Assembly: GCA_018436725.1 (NCBI GenBank) | Contig: JAHDKT010000070.1 | Span: 1 to 64,000, forward strand | Origin: Synergistaceae bacterium | GTDB lineage: Bacteria; Synergistota; Synergistia; Synergistales; Aminobacteriaceae | Direction of reading: 5' to 3' | Length of the DNA: 64,000 nucleotides | The notes under the pieces: generated by a model | Seen by the model: the letters and a program-made list of their open reading frames with translations, nothing else | The model's database searches: none | What the model was told of the DNA's origin: nothing | Made by a program: the position numbers and the translations under genes | Shown: in pieces, positions 51,349 through 60,283 of the stretch | Position numbering within the stretch: the first letter of the stretch is position 1 | Layout: each line of letters opens with the position of its first letter

Positions 51349-52359
51349 TTAAAAATCGACCGGACGTCCAAGCTCCTCGAATATGCGCTCGACGTATCCG
51401 TGCATCTGAGGAGCGTACTTTTTATACATCGGCTGGAGCGTCTTTCTGAAGGCTGCTTTTTCCTCGGGCGAAAGGCTGACGATCACATTGCTGCCCGTGC
51501 TCTCGATAGTTTTCTTCAGAGCCTTGTTGATCTCCTCCTGCTTCTCGCGCTGCCATACTTTCGTCTCCTCCGCGGCCTCGAGAATGATCTTCTGCTGCTC
51601 GGGGGTCAGCTTCTCCCAATTCACCTTGGAAAAAGCCACGGGAAGGGGTCCGTAGAGGTGGCTGGTTTCGATGATGTATTTCTGCACCGTATGGAATCCG
51701 GAATGCACGATGTTCTGATACGGATTTTCCTGCGCGTCGAGCACTCCCTGCTGCAACGACGTCAACACCTCGGAGAACGCCATGGGAATAGCGCTCGCGC
51801 CAAGCGTATTCCACGCCTCGATATGCAGCGGATTCTCCATAACGCGGATCTTCAGGCCTTTCAAATCTTCCGGCTTTCGGATTTCCCGGTTCGAGGTGGT
51901 CTCGCGGAATCCCTGCGTCCACCAAGAGATGATCTTGATTCCGGACGGTTCGATCGCCGCTGCGACTTCCTGCCCTACGGAGCCGTCGAGAATCTTCTCG
52001 GCCTGCGCCCTATCGTCGAAAAGATAGAAAAGGTCGAAAATTTTGGTCGCATCGGTGAACCCTCCAAGAGCCGGAAGGGCGGGAAGGGCCATGTCGAGCG
52101 CCCCGGCCTGGAGAGATTCCACCATTTCTCTGTTCTGACCGACCTGACCGTTGGGGAAGATCTTGAGCTTGATCGATCCTCCCGATTTCTTCTCCAGGAG
52201 TTCCGCGAACTTCATCGACCCCAGGTGTTCGCCCCCCTCTTCGGTGACGACATGACCGATCGTCAGCGTCAATACATCCCGAGCAAACGCCGCTCCGCCC
52301 GACGCGAGCACTCCCAACACAACCAGCAACGCTACAACACGACTCCCTGTTCCTTTCAC
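51349..52359 (-). CDS. dctP: TRAP transporter substrate-binding protein, operon 1
   Basis: A 336-residue DctP-type periplasmic protein. A signal peptide (VVALLVVLGVLASGGAAFA) ends in AFA. The fold markers are GGEHLGSMKFAELLEKKSGG, IFPNGQVGQNREMVESLQAG and the carboxylate-binding Arg region LKGLKIRVMENPLHIEAW near 160, followed by VLTSLQQGVLDAQENPYQN. A GTG start at 52359 has GGAGGG upstream. The Arg in KIRVME suggests a carboxylate ligand. Confidence 0.93.
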   Translation of the reverse strand: MKGTGSRVVALLVVLGVLASGGAAFARDVLTLTIGHVVTEEGGEHLGSMKFAELLEKKSGGSIKLKIFPNGQVGQNREMVESLQAGALDMALPALPALGGFTDATKIFDLFYLFDDRAQAEKILDGSVGQEVAAAIEPSGIKIISWWTQGFRETTSNREIRKPEDLKGLKIRVMENPLHIEAWNTLGASAIPMAFSEVLTSLQQGVLDAQENPYQNIVHSGFHTVQKYIIETSHLYGPLPVAFSKVNWEKLTPEQQKIILEAAEETKVWQREKQEEINKALKKTIESTGSNVIVSLSPEEKAAFRKTLQPMYKKYAPQMHGYVERIFEELGRPVDF

Positions 52360-52405
52360 TGCGATTCCCTCCTTCGATATGAAGCAAATACAATGAATCT
52401 CCCGG

Positions 52406-53389
52406 TCAACCAACTACGGCGCATACTTCTTTATTCACCAGATTACGAGGTCGTCCCTCGGTAAAGGTCCTGACGACTTCCTCCGCCGCCTTTATACGGA
52501 GTTCCGGAATCGCCTCCGTGGAATTCCACGCGGCGTGCGGCGTGATCACGATATTTCGAGCCTTCGCAAGAAGAGGCAGTTTTTTCGGCGGTTCCTCGCA
52601 GAGCACGTCGAGCGCGGCTCCGGCGATCACGCCGTTTTCGAGCGCGTCGAAAAGCGCCTTCTCGTCGATCAGAGGGCCTCGCGACGAGTTGACGAGGTAC
52701 GCGTCCGGTTTCATAAGCCCCAAAGTTTCTTTGTTGATGATTCCGCGGGTTTCGTCGGTCAACGGAACATGCAGCGACAATACGTCCGACTCGGCGATGA
52801 GCTTTCCGAGATCCGTATATCGAAGGATATTCTCCTCCTCGAAGACCTCTTCCGGCAAGAAGGGATCGTACCCGGCCGGTTTCATTCCGAAGGACGCCGC
52901 GCGTCGTGCGGTTCGCAGGCCGATGCCGCCGCACCCCAAAAGACCGAAAATCTTCCCCTGAAGTCTCGGGACGGGATTGGCTATGTCCATGTTCCACCCG
53001 CCCGACTTCACCTGCCGATCAAGCATGCCGGCCTTTCGAGTAATTTCCAGGAAGAGGGCGATCGTATGATCGGCCACTTCCTCCTGACAGTAATCGGGGA
53101 CGTTCGCCACCATCATCCCCATTCGAGTCGCGGTCTCCATATCCACGGTATTGATGCCGATACCCATCCGGATAAGCGCCTTGCAGTTTTGGAAATACTC
53201 CAGATTTTTTCTGTTCATGGGAGTGAAAAGAACCATCAAAGCGTCGCAATCCCTTCCCTCCGAACAGATTTCCTCCGGCGTTCCGCCCTTGGAGAGCACA
53301 AGCTCCGCATCGATCGCCGATAGAACTCGTTTTTCCAGTTCAAGATCCGGCCACGTTTTATCCGTCATAAACACCTTGTATTTTGCCAT
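52406..53389 (-). CDS. D-2-hydroxyacid dehydrogenase (NAD-dependent)
   Basis: A 327-residue dehydrogenase of the D-isomer-specific family, interconverting a 2-oxo acid and a D-2-hydroxy acid. The catalytic domain bears GIGINTVDM near 77. The Rossmann motif is GLLGCGGIGLRTARRA near 150. The catalytic Arg is in NSSRGPLIDE near 235, Glu in CEEPP near 265 and His in TPHAAWNS near 285. GGAGG precedes the ATG. It lies between the M20 hydrolase and the TRAP binding-protein genes. Confidence 0.9.
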   Translation of the reverse strand: MAKYKVFMTDKTWPDLELEKRVLSAIDAELVLSKGGTPEEICSEGRDCDALMVLFTPMNRKNLEYFQNCKALIRMGIGINTVDMETATRMGMMVANVPDYCQEEVADHTIALFLEITRKAGMLDRQVKSGGWNMDIANPVPRLQGKIFGLLGCGGIGLRTARRAASFGMKPAGYDPFLPEEVFEEENILRYTDLGKLIAESDVLSLHVPLTDETRGIINKETLGLMKPDAYLVNSSRGPLIDEKALFDALENGVIAGAALDVLCEEPPKKLPLLAKARNIVITPHAAWNSTEAIPELRIKAAEEVVRTFTEGRPRNLVNKEVCAVVG

Positions 53390-53405
53390 GGTTTCATCCT
53401 CCGCG

Positions 53406-54632
53406 TCACTGTCTTCGAGTCAGAGCGAGCGACATCGAGACGTACCCGTGAAGAGCCCGCTTCATCAAATCGATGGATATCCTGTCCTTCGGCGTATGGG
53501 CGTACTCCTCTTCGCAGGGAGAGTATCCGATGGTCGGGATATGCAGCTCCGTGGCGATCCACGCCCCGTCGGTGCCGAAATCCCAGCAGTCGAATGTCGG
53601 ATGCTGCCCCGCGTTCTCGAGCGCATTCACGACGCATCGCACCCGGGGCTCGTTCTCAGGAGTAAGAAACGCCGGTTTGTACAACTCCATCGACTCTTTC
53701 AATCCGACATACCCGGAATGATCGTATTTCTGTATTTCTACGAAGGCGTCCTCTCCAACGTTCAATCCGGAGGAGCGAAGAATTCCTTCCAGCTCGGAGA
53801 GTATCGTCTCCCTGCTTTCCGAGGGGAGAAATCGTCGGTCTATCCGGACCGTACAGACGTCCGGAACGGTGCTCAACCATCCGGGGGAGCACGAGATATT
53901 GGTCACGGCGACGCTCGACCTCCGTAAGAACGAATGTTCGGGAAGCGATTCTCCAAGCTTCTCAAGGGCCTCGATCACGGGCCGCATCTTATACACCGCG
54001 TTGACTCCACGCCACGGAGCGCTGCTGTGCGCCACCTTGCCGAGCGTCCGGAGATCGATCTCGACCTTGCCGCGATGCCCCAGATACACGTTCAGTCCAG
54101 TGGCCTCTCCAAGAACGAGCATCCCGATTTTCCCCGGATATTCGGAGAGGACGCCGTCGGCAAGTTTCCGCATCCCCCACATATCGCCCGGCTCTTCTTC
54201 GACGACGGCGGAAACTATGATATCTCCTCCATGCGAAAGGCCCGCCTTCTTGACGGCGGCGGCGGCGTATACCTGCGTCGCGATGGCGCCTTTCGTATCG
54301 CTGGCTCCGCGCCCATGAATCCAACCGTCGGCGATCGCCCCCTCGAAGGGAGGATACTCCCAGGCGGCGAGATTGCCTGGATCTACCTGATCCATATGGC
54401 AGTTGAACAAAAGATGCTCGCCTCCGCCGTTTCCCGAGACGATACCGACAATGTTGCCAGCGTCGTCTCTATAGACGTCATCGAAGTCCAAGCGTTTCAT
54501 CTCGGAGAGTATGGCGTCGGCGACGTCCTTCTCTTCGCCTGTCACGCTGGGCAGACGAATCAACCGCCGCGCGAAGGCGATCATATCGTCGTGGCTTTCC
54601 TCCAGAATCTTTCGTACGCGAAGATCGATCAT
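53406..54632 (-). CDS. M20-family hydrolase (ArgE/YgeY-like), TRAP operon 1
   Basis: A 408-residue zinc hydrolase. Metal and catalytic motifs are LFNCHMDQVDPG near 78, GRGASDTKGAI near 108, VVEEEPGDMWG near 145, GEATGLNVYLGHRG near 175 and the C-terminal EEYAHTPKDRI near 380. The pattern resembles the YgeY/ArgE subgroup of amide and N-acyl hydrolases. GAGGTG precedes ATG 54632. Placed 12 bp after the nitrilase-type gene, it probably acts on the same imported compound or its amide product. Confidence 0.88.
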   Translation of the reverse strand: MIDLRVRKILEESHDDMIAFARRLIRLPSVTGEEKDVADAILSEMKRLDFDDVYRDDAGNIVGIVSGNGGGEHLLFNCHMDQVDPGNLAAWEYPPFEGAIADGWIHGRGASDTKGAIATQVYAAAAVKKAGLSHGGDIIVSAVVEEEPGDMWGMRKLADGVLSEYPGKIGMLVLGEATGLNVYLGHRGKVEIDLRTLGKVAHSSAPWRGVNAVYKMRPVIEALEKLGESLPEHSFLRRSSVAVTNISCSPGWLSTVPDVCTVRIDRRFLPSESRETILSELEGILRSSGLNVGEDAFVEIQKYDHSGYVGLKESMELYKPAFLTPENEPRVRCVVNALENAGQHPTFDCWDFGTDGAWIATELHIPTIGYSPCEEEYAHTPKDRISIDLMKRALHGYVSMSLALTRRQ

Positions 54633-54644
54633 AAACCCGCACCT

Positions 54645-55451
54645 CTATTCCCGCTCGACGAGGCGGCCGTAGAGTTCCGGACGGCGCATCCTGAAGACTT
54701 GCAGATGGTCTCTGATCGACTGCACTTTTTCCGGATCGATTTCCGCAAAGACTCCTTCTTCTCCGGCTCCTCCTTCGTAGAGCGTCTCTCCCCACGGATC
54801 GATCACCGTCGAAGCGCCGCCGAAAAGCGTCTCTTTCGAGGTTCCCACCCTGTTGCATGCGACAACGTACATCATATTCTCGATCGCTCTGGCCTTCAGA
54901 AGAGCTTTCCAGTGTTCAATACGTATTCGCGGCCATTCGGCCGAGACGAACAACACCTTGGCGCCCGCGAGAGCATACGCCCGCAGCCACTCGCAAAATC
55001 TGATGTCGTAACAGATCGCGCACCCCGCCCGGACGCCGTCGATTTCGAAAAGCCCCGGAGCGTCCCCCGATTGAAGATACCTATCCTCGTTCATCAACGG
55101 AATCAAGTGCGCCTTATCGTACTCCGCAACAAGCGCCCCCGAAGAGTTTATTACCTGCGCTCTGTTGACGTTGTGCGCACCGTTCTTCGCAAGAACCGAA
55201 CCGCCGGCGAACCAGACTCCGTATTTCACGGCCAGATCGCCGAGAAAGCGTTTCGCCCCTGTGCCGTACGGATCCGCCAGACGTTCTCCTTCTTCCAAAG
55301 CGTATCCGACATCCCAAATTTCCGGAAGAACTATCGCCGTCGTGAGCGGCGACGGCGTATAGTAGCGCTCCATCCACTCGGCGACCTTCCGGTAGTTTTC
55401 CTCCCGCCGCCCTATGGCGACATCGATTTGCGCCAAACCAACACGCAACAT
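54645..55451 (-). CDS. carbon-nitrogen hydrolase (nitrilase superfamily, omega-amidase-like)
   Basis: A 268-residue amidohydrolase. The Glu-Lys-Cys triad is visible: LPEIWDVGY near 43 (Glu), YDKAHLIPL near 113 (Lys) and AGCAICYDIRF near 147 (Cys). The length and motif spacing fit the omega-amidase/YafV group that hydrolyses 2-oxo-glutaramate and similar amides. GGAGGG precedes the ATG. It is the first gene of TRAP operon 1, transcribed from the consensus promoter at 55558-55586. Confidence 0.88.
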   Translation of the reverse strand: MLRVGLAQIDVAIGRREENYRKVAEWMERYYTPSPLTTAIVLPEIWDVGYALEEGERLADPYGTGAKRFLGDLAVKYGVWFAGGSVLAKNGAHNVNRAQVINSSGALVAEYDKAHLIPLMNEDRYLQSGDAPGLFEIDGVRAGCAICYDIRFCEWLRAYALAGAKVLFVSAEWPRIRIEHWKALLKARAIENMMYVVACNRVGTSKETLFGGASTVIDPWGETLYEGGAGEEGVFAEIDPEKVQSIRDHLQVFRMRRPELYGRLVERE

Positions 55452-55557
55452 GCATGTTCCCTCCGATCATTCACAGAGTGCTTCGGTATCCTTACGCGAC
55501 ATGGGCAAAGGCATTTGCAATCGAGTGAAAAGACATACAACCGTGTTCCTCAGCGCG

Positions 55558-55586
55558 ATTATAAACGGCATACCATTATGTGTCAA
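55558..55586 (-). promoter_or_regulatory. perfect sigma-70 promoter of TRAP operon 1
   Basis: On the minus strand TTGACA (55586-55581), 17-bp spacer and TATAAT (55563-55558): both boxes match consensus exactly. The start site would be about 100 bp upstream of the amidase ATG. A promoter this strong is likely to be repressed, and ATACCAT repeats flank its -35 box. Confidence 0.85.
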
Positions 55587-55596
55587 TAAATACCAT
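55570..55596. promoter_or_regulatory. ATACCAT direct repeats around the -35 box
   Basis: ATACCAT occurs at 55570-55576 and 55590-55596, 20 bp apart, bracketing the TTGACA of TRAP operon 1. Two turns of helix apart, they are candidate GntR operator half-sites. The remaining gap between the divergent TRAP operons (55452-55982) is AT-rich and has no supported gene; a 62-codon minus-strand frame at 55648-55836 has no recognisable domain. Confidence 0.4.
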
Positions 55597-55829
55597 AGAC
55601 AAAAAAAGTATATTATTAAAAGCTCGAAAACACCCTATCTTATGTGATCAAAAGAACAATAATCTGTGAATGAGCGGGCTTCGTCCGATCTCCCGAAATT
55701 TAAACGATGGCGAAGCAAGCCGCACGCAAAAGAGATCGATCACGTCTTGCGGACGTTTTTTCACCCATGCCGGAACGACTTTTCCGATGCGGCGCTCTAG
55801 TTTCATCAAAAATAGAACGATATTTTCCC

Positions 55830-55858
55830 TTGACAAAAACCTTCCCCTGTGAAATGAT
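55830..55858 (+). promoter_or_regulatory. sigma-70 promoter of TRAP operon 2
   Basis: TTGACA (55830-55835), 17-bp spacer, AATGAT (55853-55858), about 125 bp upstream of the dctM start. Confidence 0.65.
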
Positions 55859-55871
55859 ACATAAACAATCG

Positions 55872-55883
55872 ATTATCGATAAT
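55872..55883. promoter_or_regulatory. ATTATCGATAAT palindrome, candidate operator
   Basis: A perfect 12-bp palindrome begins 13 bp after the -10 box of TRAP operon 2, where a repressor would block elongation. The GntR protein encoded at 60280-60954 is the obvious candidate. Confidence 0.45.
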
Positions 55884-55982
55884 TTTCCCTTCACACCTCG
55901 CCCTTTTTTTAATCGCTTTGACTTTGTCAATGCGCACCAACGGAGAATATCCGGTTGGAAAACAGATGGAGGAGGTTCTTTT

Positions 55983-57257
55983 ATGGAGCTTTTCGTTCTT
56001 GTAGGATGTTTCCTGTTGCTGCTCGTCATGGGATTCCCCATCGCGTTCAACATGATTCTGAGTTCGAGCATGTACCTGTTGGTCGGCGGCTACCCTCAAC
56101 TTCTCGTCGTGCAGCGCATGTTCGAGGGGATGAACGGCTTTTCTCTTCTCTCCGTACCTTTTTTCGTTCTCACCGGTCAGTTTCTCCTAAAGGGGCATCT
56201 GCTCGAAGCGCTCATCGACTTCGTGAACGCGTTCATCGGACACGTCAGGGGGGCGCTGGCGCTCGTCACCGTCGGCACGTGTCTCTTCATGGGAGCCATC
56301 GTCGGTCTGGCTTTGGCGTCGGTAGCGTCTCTCGGCTCCTTTCTCATTCCGATGATGAAAAAAGAGAAGTACTCTCCGGCCTTCAGTTCGGCGGTCATGG
56401 CGAGCGCGTCGCTCCTCGGGCCGATAATGCCTCCGAGCGTCCTGATGATCATCTACTGCGTCTCGGTAGGAAGAACGTCCATCGCCGGAATTTTTCTGGC
56501 CGCCATAATCCCCGCATTTCTGATCGCGATCGCCCAAATGTTGATGGTGCACAGAATAGCGGTTAAACGAGGATATCCGCGTCACGAACGGTGCGAATGG
56601 CCCGACAGGTGGAAACACTTCCGGAGAGCGCTTCCCGCGCTGCTCCTTCCCGTCATCATACTGGGAGGAATTTTCGGCAGCATCTTCACCGTGACGGAGT
56701 CCTCCGCCATCGCGGCGCTGTACGCCTTCTTCATCACTTTCGTGGTGTACCGCGAGGGGAAACTCTCGGATATACCGGCAATTCTGAAGGAAACGGCGCT
56801 TACCTCCGGTCTGGTGATCCTTCTCGCCGGGAGCGCGACCGTAACGGCATGGGCCATAGCGAACGAACAGGTGGTGTACAAGGTCATCGGCCCGCTCTCC
56901 TCTCTTCCTCAGTGGGCGTTCCTTCTCATGGTGAACATCGCGCTTCTTATCAACGGTATGTTCATGGACGATTACGCGTCGGTCGTCGTGCTCGGGCCCA
57001 TCATCGCCCCGGTGGCGTGGCGCCTTGGAATCGATCCGCTGCAGATCGGCGCCATCATCTGCATCAATCTCGTCATCGGACTGGCGACGCCTCCCTTCGG
57101 CATTACGCTCTTCGTGACAAGCCCGATGGCCGGAGTGACGGTGGAACAGACGTTCAAAGAAGCCTTCCCCATGCTGCTCGCTTCGATAGCCGTTCTTTTT
57201 CTTGTGACGTTCTTTCCTCCTCTCACGCTGTGGCTTCCGCGGCTTTTCGGGTACTAA
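55983..57257 (+). CDS. dctM: TRAP transporter large permease, operon 2
   Basis: A 424-residue DctM-type subunit. It has VPFFVLTGQFLLKGHLLEAL near 60, ASLLGPIMPPSVLMIIYCVS near 140, LLINGMFMDDYASVVVLGPI near 320 and LATPPFGITLFVTSPMAGV near 365. GGAGGAGG lies 8 bp before the ATG. The gene order here is M-P-Q, whereas operon 1 is P-Q-M, so the two sets are not a simple tandem duplication. Confidence 0.93.
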   Translation: MELFVLVGCFLLLLVMGFPIAFNMILSSSMYLLVGGYPQLLVVQRMFEGMNGFSLLSVPFFVLTGQFLLKGHLLEALIDFVNAFIGHVRGALALVTVGTCLFMGAIVGLALASVASLGSFLIPMMKKEKYSPAFSSAVMASASLLGPIMPPSVLMIIYCVSVGRTSIAGIFLAAIIPAFLIAIAQMLMVHRIAVKRGYPRHERCEWPDRWKHFRRALPALLLPVIILGGIFGSIFTVTESSAIAALYAFFITFVVYREGKLSDIPAILKETALTSGLVILLAGSATVTAWAIANEQVVYKVIGPLSSLPQWAFLLMVNIALLINGMFMDDYASVVVLGPIIAPVAWRLGIDPLQIGAIICINLVIGLATPPFGITLFVTSPMAGVTVEQTFKEAFPMLLASIAVLFLVTFFPPLTLWLPRLFGY

Positions 57258-57367
57258 CGTTTCTTCGTTGAAGATCGCCGGCCTCCGAAAGGGGGAATGT
57301 GAAGAGAAAGAGTTTCGCGCGCCCGTTGTGAAAGTGCATTCGTTCGACGAGAAAGGGGGAACCACCC

Positions 57368-58390
57368 GTGAAGAAAGGGAACATGCTCGGAACAATTCTT
57401 GCGCTCATTCTAGTTTTTACCATTTCCGGAACCGCATTCGCGGCGAAAACGATCAGAGTGTCGCTCTGCAACTCGGAAACGCATCCTCAGTCTCTGGGAC
57501 TGCAACTTTTCAAGACGCTCGTGGAAGAACAGACGAACGGCGAGTTACAAGTCAACCTCTACTACAACTCCCAGCTTGGAGGCGAACGAGAATCCGTGGA
57601 ACAGGTCAAGAACGGCCTGCTGGAGATGGCGACAGCCTCGGCCGGCCCCATGACCACTTTCAACGCGCGCTTCATGGTCCTCGACATCCCCTATGCGTTC
57701 AACGACTATAACGAGGCGTGGATGGTAATGGACGGCCCCGCCGCTCAGGCGCTGTTCAGATCGTGCGAAGAGGTCGGCCTGAAAGGCCTTGCATGGATGG
57801 AGAACGGATTCCGCCATACGACGAATTCCTTGAAAGCGATCAACACGATCAAGGATTTCGAAGGGCTTAAAATACGTACGATGGAGGCTCCGATGCATAT
57901 GGAGACCTTCAAGGCGCTGGGCGCCAATCCGACTCCGGTCCCGTGGACGGAGCTGTACATGGTGTTGCAGCAGAGAGTCGTCGACGGCCAGGAGAATCCG
58001 CTGGCGAATATTTGGGAAGTGAAGATGTACGAGGTCCAGAAATACACGTCGCTCGACGGACATATCTACGATCCGATGCCCCTGGTGGCCAATCTCGACT
58101 GGTTCAAAGAGCTGACGGAGGAGCAGCAGCGCATAGTTCAGACGGCGGCGGTTCTCGGACAGAATTACAGCCGTTCCGTAAACGCGGCGCGCGAGCAATA
58201 TATTGTTGAACTTCTGGAGAAAAAGGGAATGCAGGTCAATGCGGTCTCCGAAGCGGAGAAAGAAAAAATGCGCAACGCCACGCAGGCCGGGATCGTCGGA
58301 AAAATCAAGGAAAAAACCGACCCGAAATTCGTCGATCTGTGGCTTTCCAACATCGAACAAGCCCGGAAGGACGTCAGGGCGGGGCTTTAA
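57368..58390 (+). CDS. dctP: TRAP transporter substrate-binding protein, operon 2
   Basis: A 340-residue DctP-type protein with a signal peptide (MLGTILALILVFTISGTAFA) and an AFA cleavage site. Key regions are ETHPQSLGLQLFKTLVEEQT, YNSQLGGERESVEQVKNG, the carboxylate-binding DFEGLKIRTMEAPMHMET near 160 and VLQQRVVDGQENPLAN near 200. The GTG start has GGGGGA 7 bp upstream. A hydroxy-carboxylate ligand such as glycerate or lactate would fit the downstream enzymes. Confidence 0.93.
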   Translation: MKKGNMLGTILALILVFTISGTAFAAKTIRVSLCNSETHPQSLGLQLFKTLVEEQTNGELQVNLYYNSQLGGERESVEQVKNGLLEMATASAGPMTTFNARFMVLDIPYAFNDYNEAWMVMDGPAAQALFRSCEEVGLKGLAWMENGFRHTTNSLKAINTIKDFEGLKIRTMEAPMHMETFKALGANPTPVPWTELYMVLQQRVVDGQENPLANIWEVKMYEVQKYTSLDGHIYDPMPLVANLDWFKELTEEQQRIVQTAAVLGQNYSRSVNAAREQYIVELLEKKGMQVNAVSEAEKEKMRNATQAGIVGKIKEKTDPKFVDLWLSNIEQARKDVRAGL

Positions 58391-58458
58391 GTTTTTGCAG
58401 GAGGTCGGGCGGTCGATCCCGCCCGACCCAGAATCTCCGGGGAAAGGACCGATTGCAG

Positions 58459-58965
58459 ATGAAGAAGGATCGATACTGCTCCTTTTGTGAACGATGCGTC
58501 AAAGGGCTTACCGTCGCCTCGATGTTTTTTTGCTCGGCGATGCTGGGCGTCGCTCTCGCGCACGTCGTCATGCGGTACATTTTCAACAACGCGCTGACCT
58601 GGTCCGAAGAGTTCCTCAGGTTCGCGATGGTGTGGTTCACCCTCGTCAGCGCGGCCGTTCTTCACTACCAAAAAGGGCATGTGGGAATCGTCATCTTCCG
58701 CGACATGTTCCCGGACGGACTCCGAGCGATCTGCATCCGTGTCGTCCCGGTGCTGGCGGTCATAGCGACCGCTTCCGTAGCTGTAAACGGAGTACGACTC
58801 CTCTTCCGAACCTATAAGCAAATTACCCCTGCGCTCGGCATTTCGATGGCGGTTCCGTACGCGGCCATTCCGGTGGGTTTTTTCTTCATGACGCTCTTCG
58901 GTATCGCACATATTATCGAACTTACTTTCGGAGAAAATATCCCGGAAAGAGAAAATTTTTCCTAG
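58459..58965 (+). CDS. dctQ: TRAP transporter small permease, operon 2
   Basis: A 168-residue DctQ-type subunit with four membrane segments. The conserved VVMRYIFNNALTWSEEFLRF near 40-59 and MVWFTLVSAAVLHYQKGHVG are present. AAAGGA lies 10 bp before ATG 58459; the longer frame from 58339 overlaps dctP and is not coding in character. Confidence 0.9.
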   Translation: MKKDRYCSFCERCVKGLTVASMFFCSAMLGVALAHVVMRYIFNNALTWSEEFLRFAMVWFTLVSAAVLHYQKGHVGIVIFRDMFPDGLRAICIRVVPVLAVIATASVAVNGVRLLFRTYKQITPALGISMAVPYAAIPVGFFFMTLFGIAHIIELTFGENIPERENFS

Positions 58966-58987
58966 AAGTCATGAGGGGTCGACGAGA

Positions 58988-60283
58988 ATGTACACCATAG
59001 AAGAAAAGGCGCTCGCGATGGTCTATTTCGACCTGGAGGAAAATACGTTCCTTCGTCTCCCGAAGGAGCGTTTCGCCGGATTCATTCCTCCCATGGCATC
59101 TCCGAAGCCTTCCGCGGACTTCATAGAGAAAGCGTTCGAGGCTCCTGTGCATTCGCCCCGCTTGCGCGACCTCGCACAAGGCGGGAAGAACGCGGTCATT
59201 CTCGTCTCCGACGCGACGAGACAGGTTCCCACGGCAAGCGTGCTGCCGAAGATCCTGAAAGAGCTGGAGGAGGCGGGACTCTCGGCCGAGAATGTCTCGT
59301 GCATCGTCGCCACCGGGGTTCATCGACGGGCCACTCCCCTGGAGATGCGGCAGATACTTGGTGACGGCACGGGGAGCATGATACGGATCGAAAATCACGA
59401 CCCTTTCGATCCCGCGAAACTCGTCGATTTAGGAAAAACTTCCCTCGGTACGCCGATATACGTCAATAAGAAAGCGTACGAAGCGGATCTTCGCATCGTC
59501 GTCGGTAAGGTGGAGCCGCATGAATTCGCAGGTTTCTCCGGGGGAAGAAAATCCGTTCTTCCGGGCATCGTTTCGGAAACTACGATCGGAGTCAACCATC
59601 GCCCGGAGATGATTCTTCATCCGAAGGCAACGATCGGCGAATGGAAAGATAATCCTGTGAGCAAAGATATGACGGAAGCCGCCCGGATGCTCGGGGTCGA
59701 TTTCTGCGTCAATATCCTGGTGGATTCACAAAACCGACCGACCTGCGTCATTTGCGGCGATCTCGAAAAAAGCCACGCCCTCGCCATCGAAAAAGTCGCC
59801 GAGGGTACGAGCGTTCCTTTGAAAACACGGCCCCGGATCATCGTGACGACACCGGGAAGCCCTTTGAATATAAACTTTTATCAAAGTATGAAGGCCATCA
59901 TCGCGACGGCTCCCATCATGGCGGAAAACGGTGTTATAATTCTTTATTCCCGGTGCGCGGAGGGAATGGGATCGGAAGATATGCTTCTACCGTTCGAAAA
60001 GGGGAAGAGCGTCGATGAAACTCTGGCGTTCCTTTTTGGCAACTATAGAATTCAAATGGACCACGCTCTGTTGCTCTGCAAAATTCTCCAGTCGGGAGTT
60101 CGAGTCATCGTCGTCTCCAAGAACCTTTCCCCGAAAGCTCTCGAAAAAATGCACATCCTTTCGGCGACTTCGCTGAACGAAGCCTTGGAAACGGCTTTTT
60201 CGATTCTTGGGAGAGACGAATCGGTTCTCTTCTACCCATGTCCTCAGCGCACACTCCCTTACATATCGGAGGATTGCGTGTGA
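58988..60283 (+). CDS. LarA-family nickel-dependent hydroxyacid racemase/epimerase
   Basis: A 431-residue LarA homologue. The four residues that hold the nickel-pincer cofactor in lactate racemase are present with identical spacing: His112 (ATGVHRRAT), His178 (KVEPHEFAGFSGG), Lys188 (GRKSVLPG) and His204 (GVNHRPE). In characterised LarA these are His108, His174, Lys184 and His200. The enzyme should invert the C2 configuration of a 2-hydroxy acid by hydride transfer. LarA relatives differ widely in substrate, and the neighbours (glycerate kinase, enolase-like) point to glycerate or a sugar-acid derivative rather than lactate. The cofactor genes larB, larC and larE are not in the window. Confidence 0.88.
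   Translation: MYTIEEKALAMVYFDLEENTFLRLPKERFAGFIPPMASPKPSADFIEKAFEAPVHSPRLRDLAQGGKNAVILVSDATRQVPTASVLPKILKELEEAGLSAENVSCIVATGVHRRATPLEMRQILGDGTGSMIRIENHDPFDPAKLVDLGKTSLGTPIYVNKKAYEADLRIVVGKVEPHEFAGFSGGRKSVLPGIVSETTIGVNHRPEMILHPKATIGEWKDNPVSKDMTEAARMLGVDFCVNILVDSQNRPTCVICGDLEKSHALAIEKVAEGTSVPLKTRPRIIVTTPGSPLNINFYQSMKAIIATAPIMAENGVIILYSRCAEGMGSEDMLLPFEKGKSVDETLAFLFGNYRIQMDHALLLCKILQSGVRVIVVSKNLSPKALEKMHILSATSLNEALETAFSILGRDESVLFYPCPQRTLPYISEDCV

Noticed and set aside
55648..55836. A 62-codon minus-strand frame between the TRAP operons
   Set aside because: It has no ribosome site or domain, and it overlaps the promoter of TRAP operon 2, so it is probably chance.
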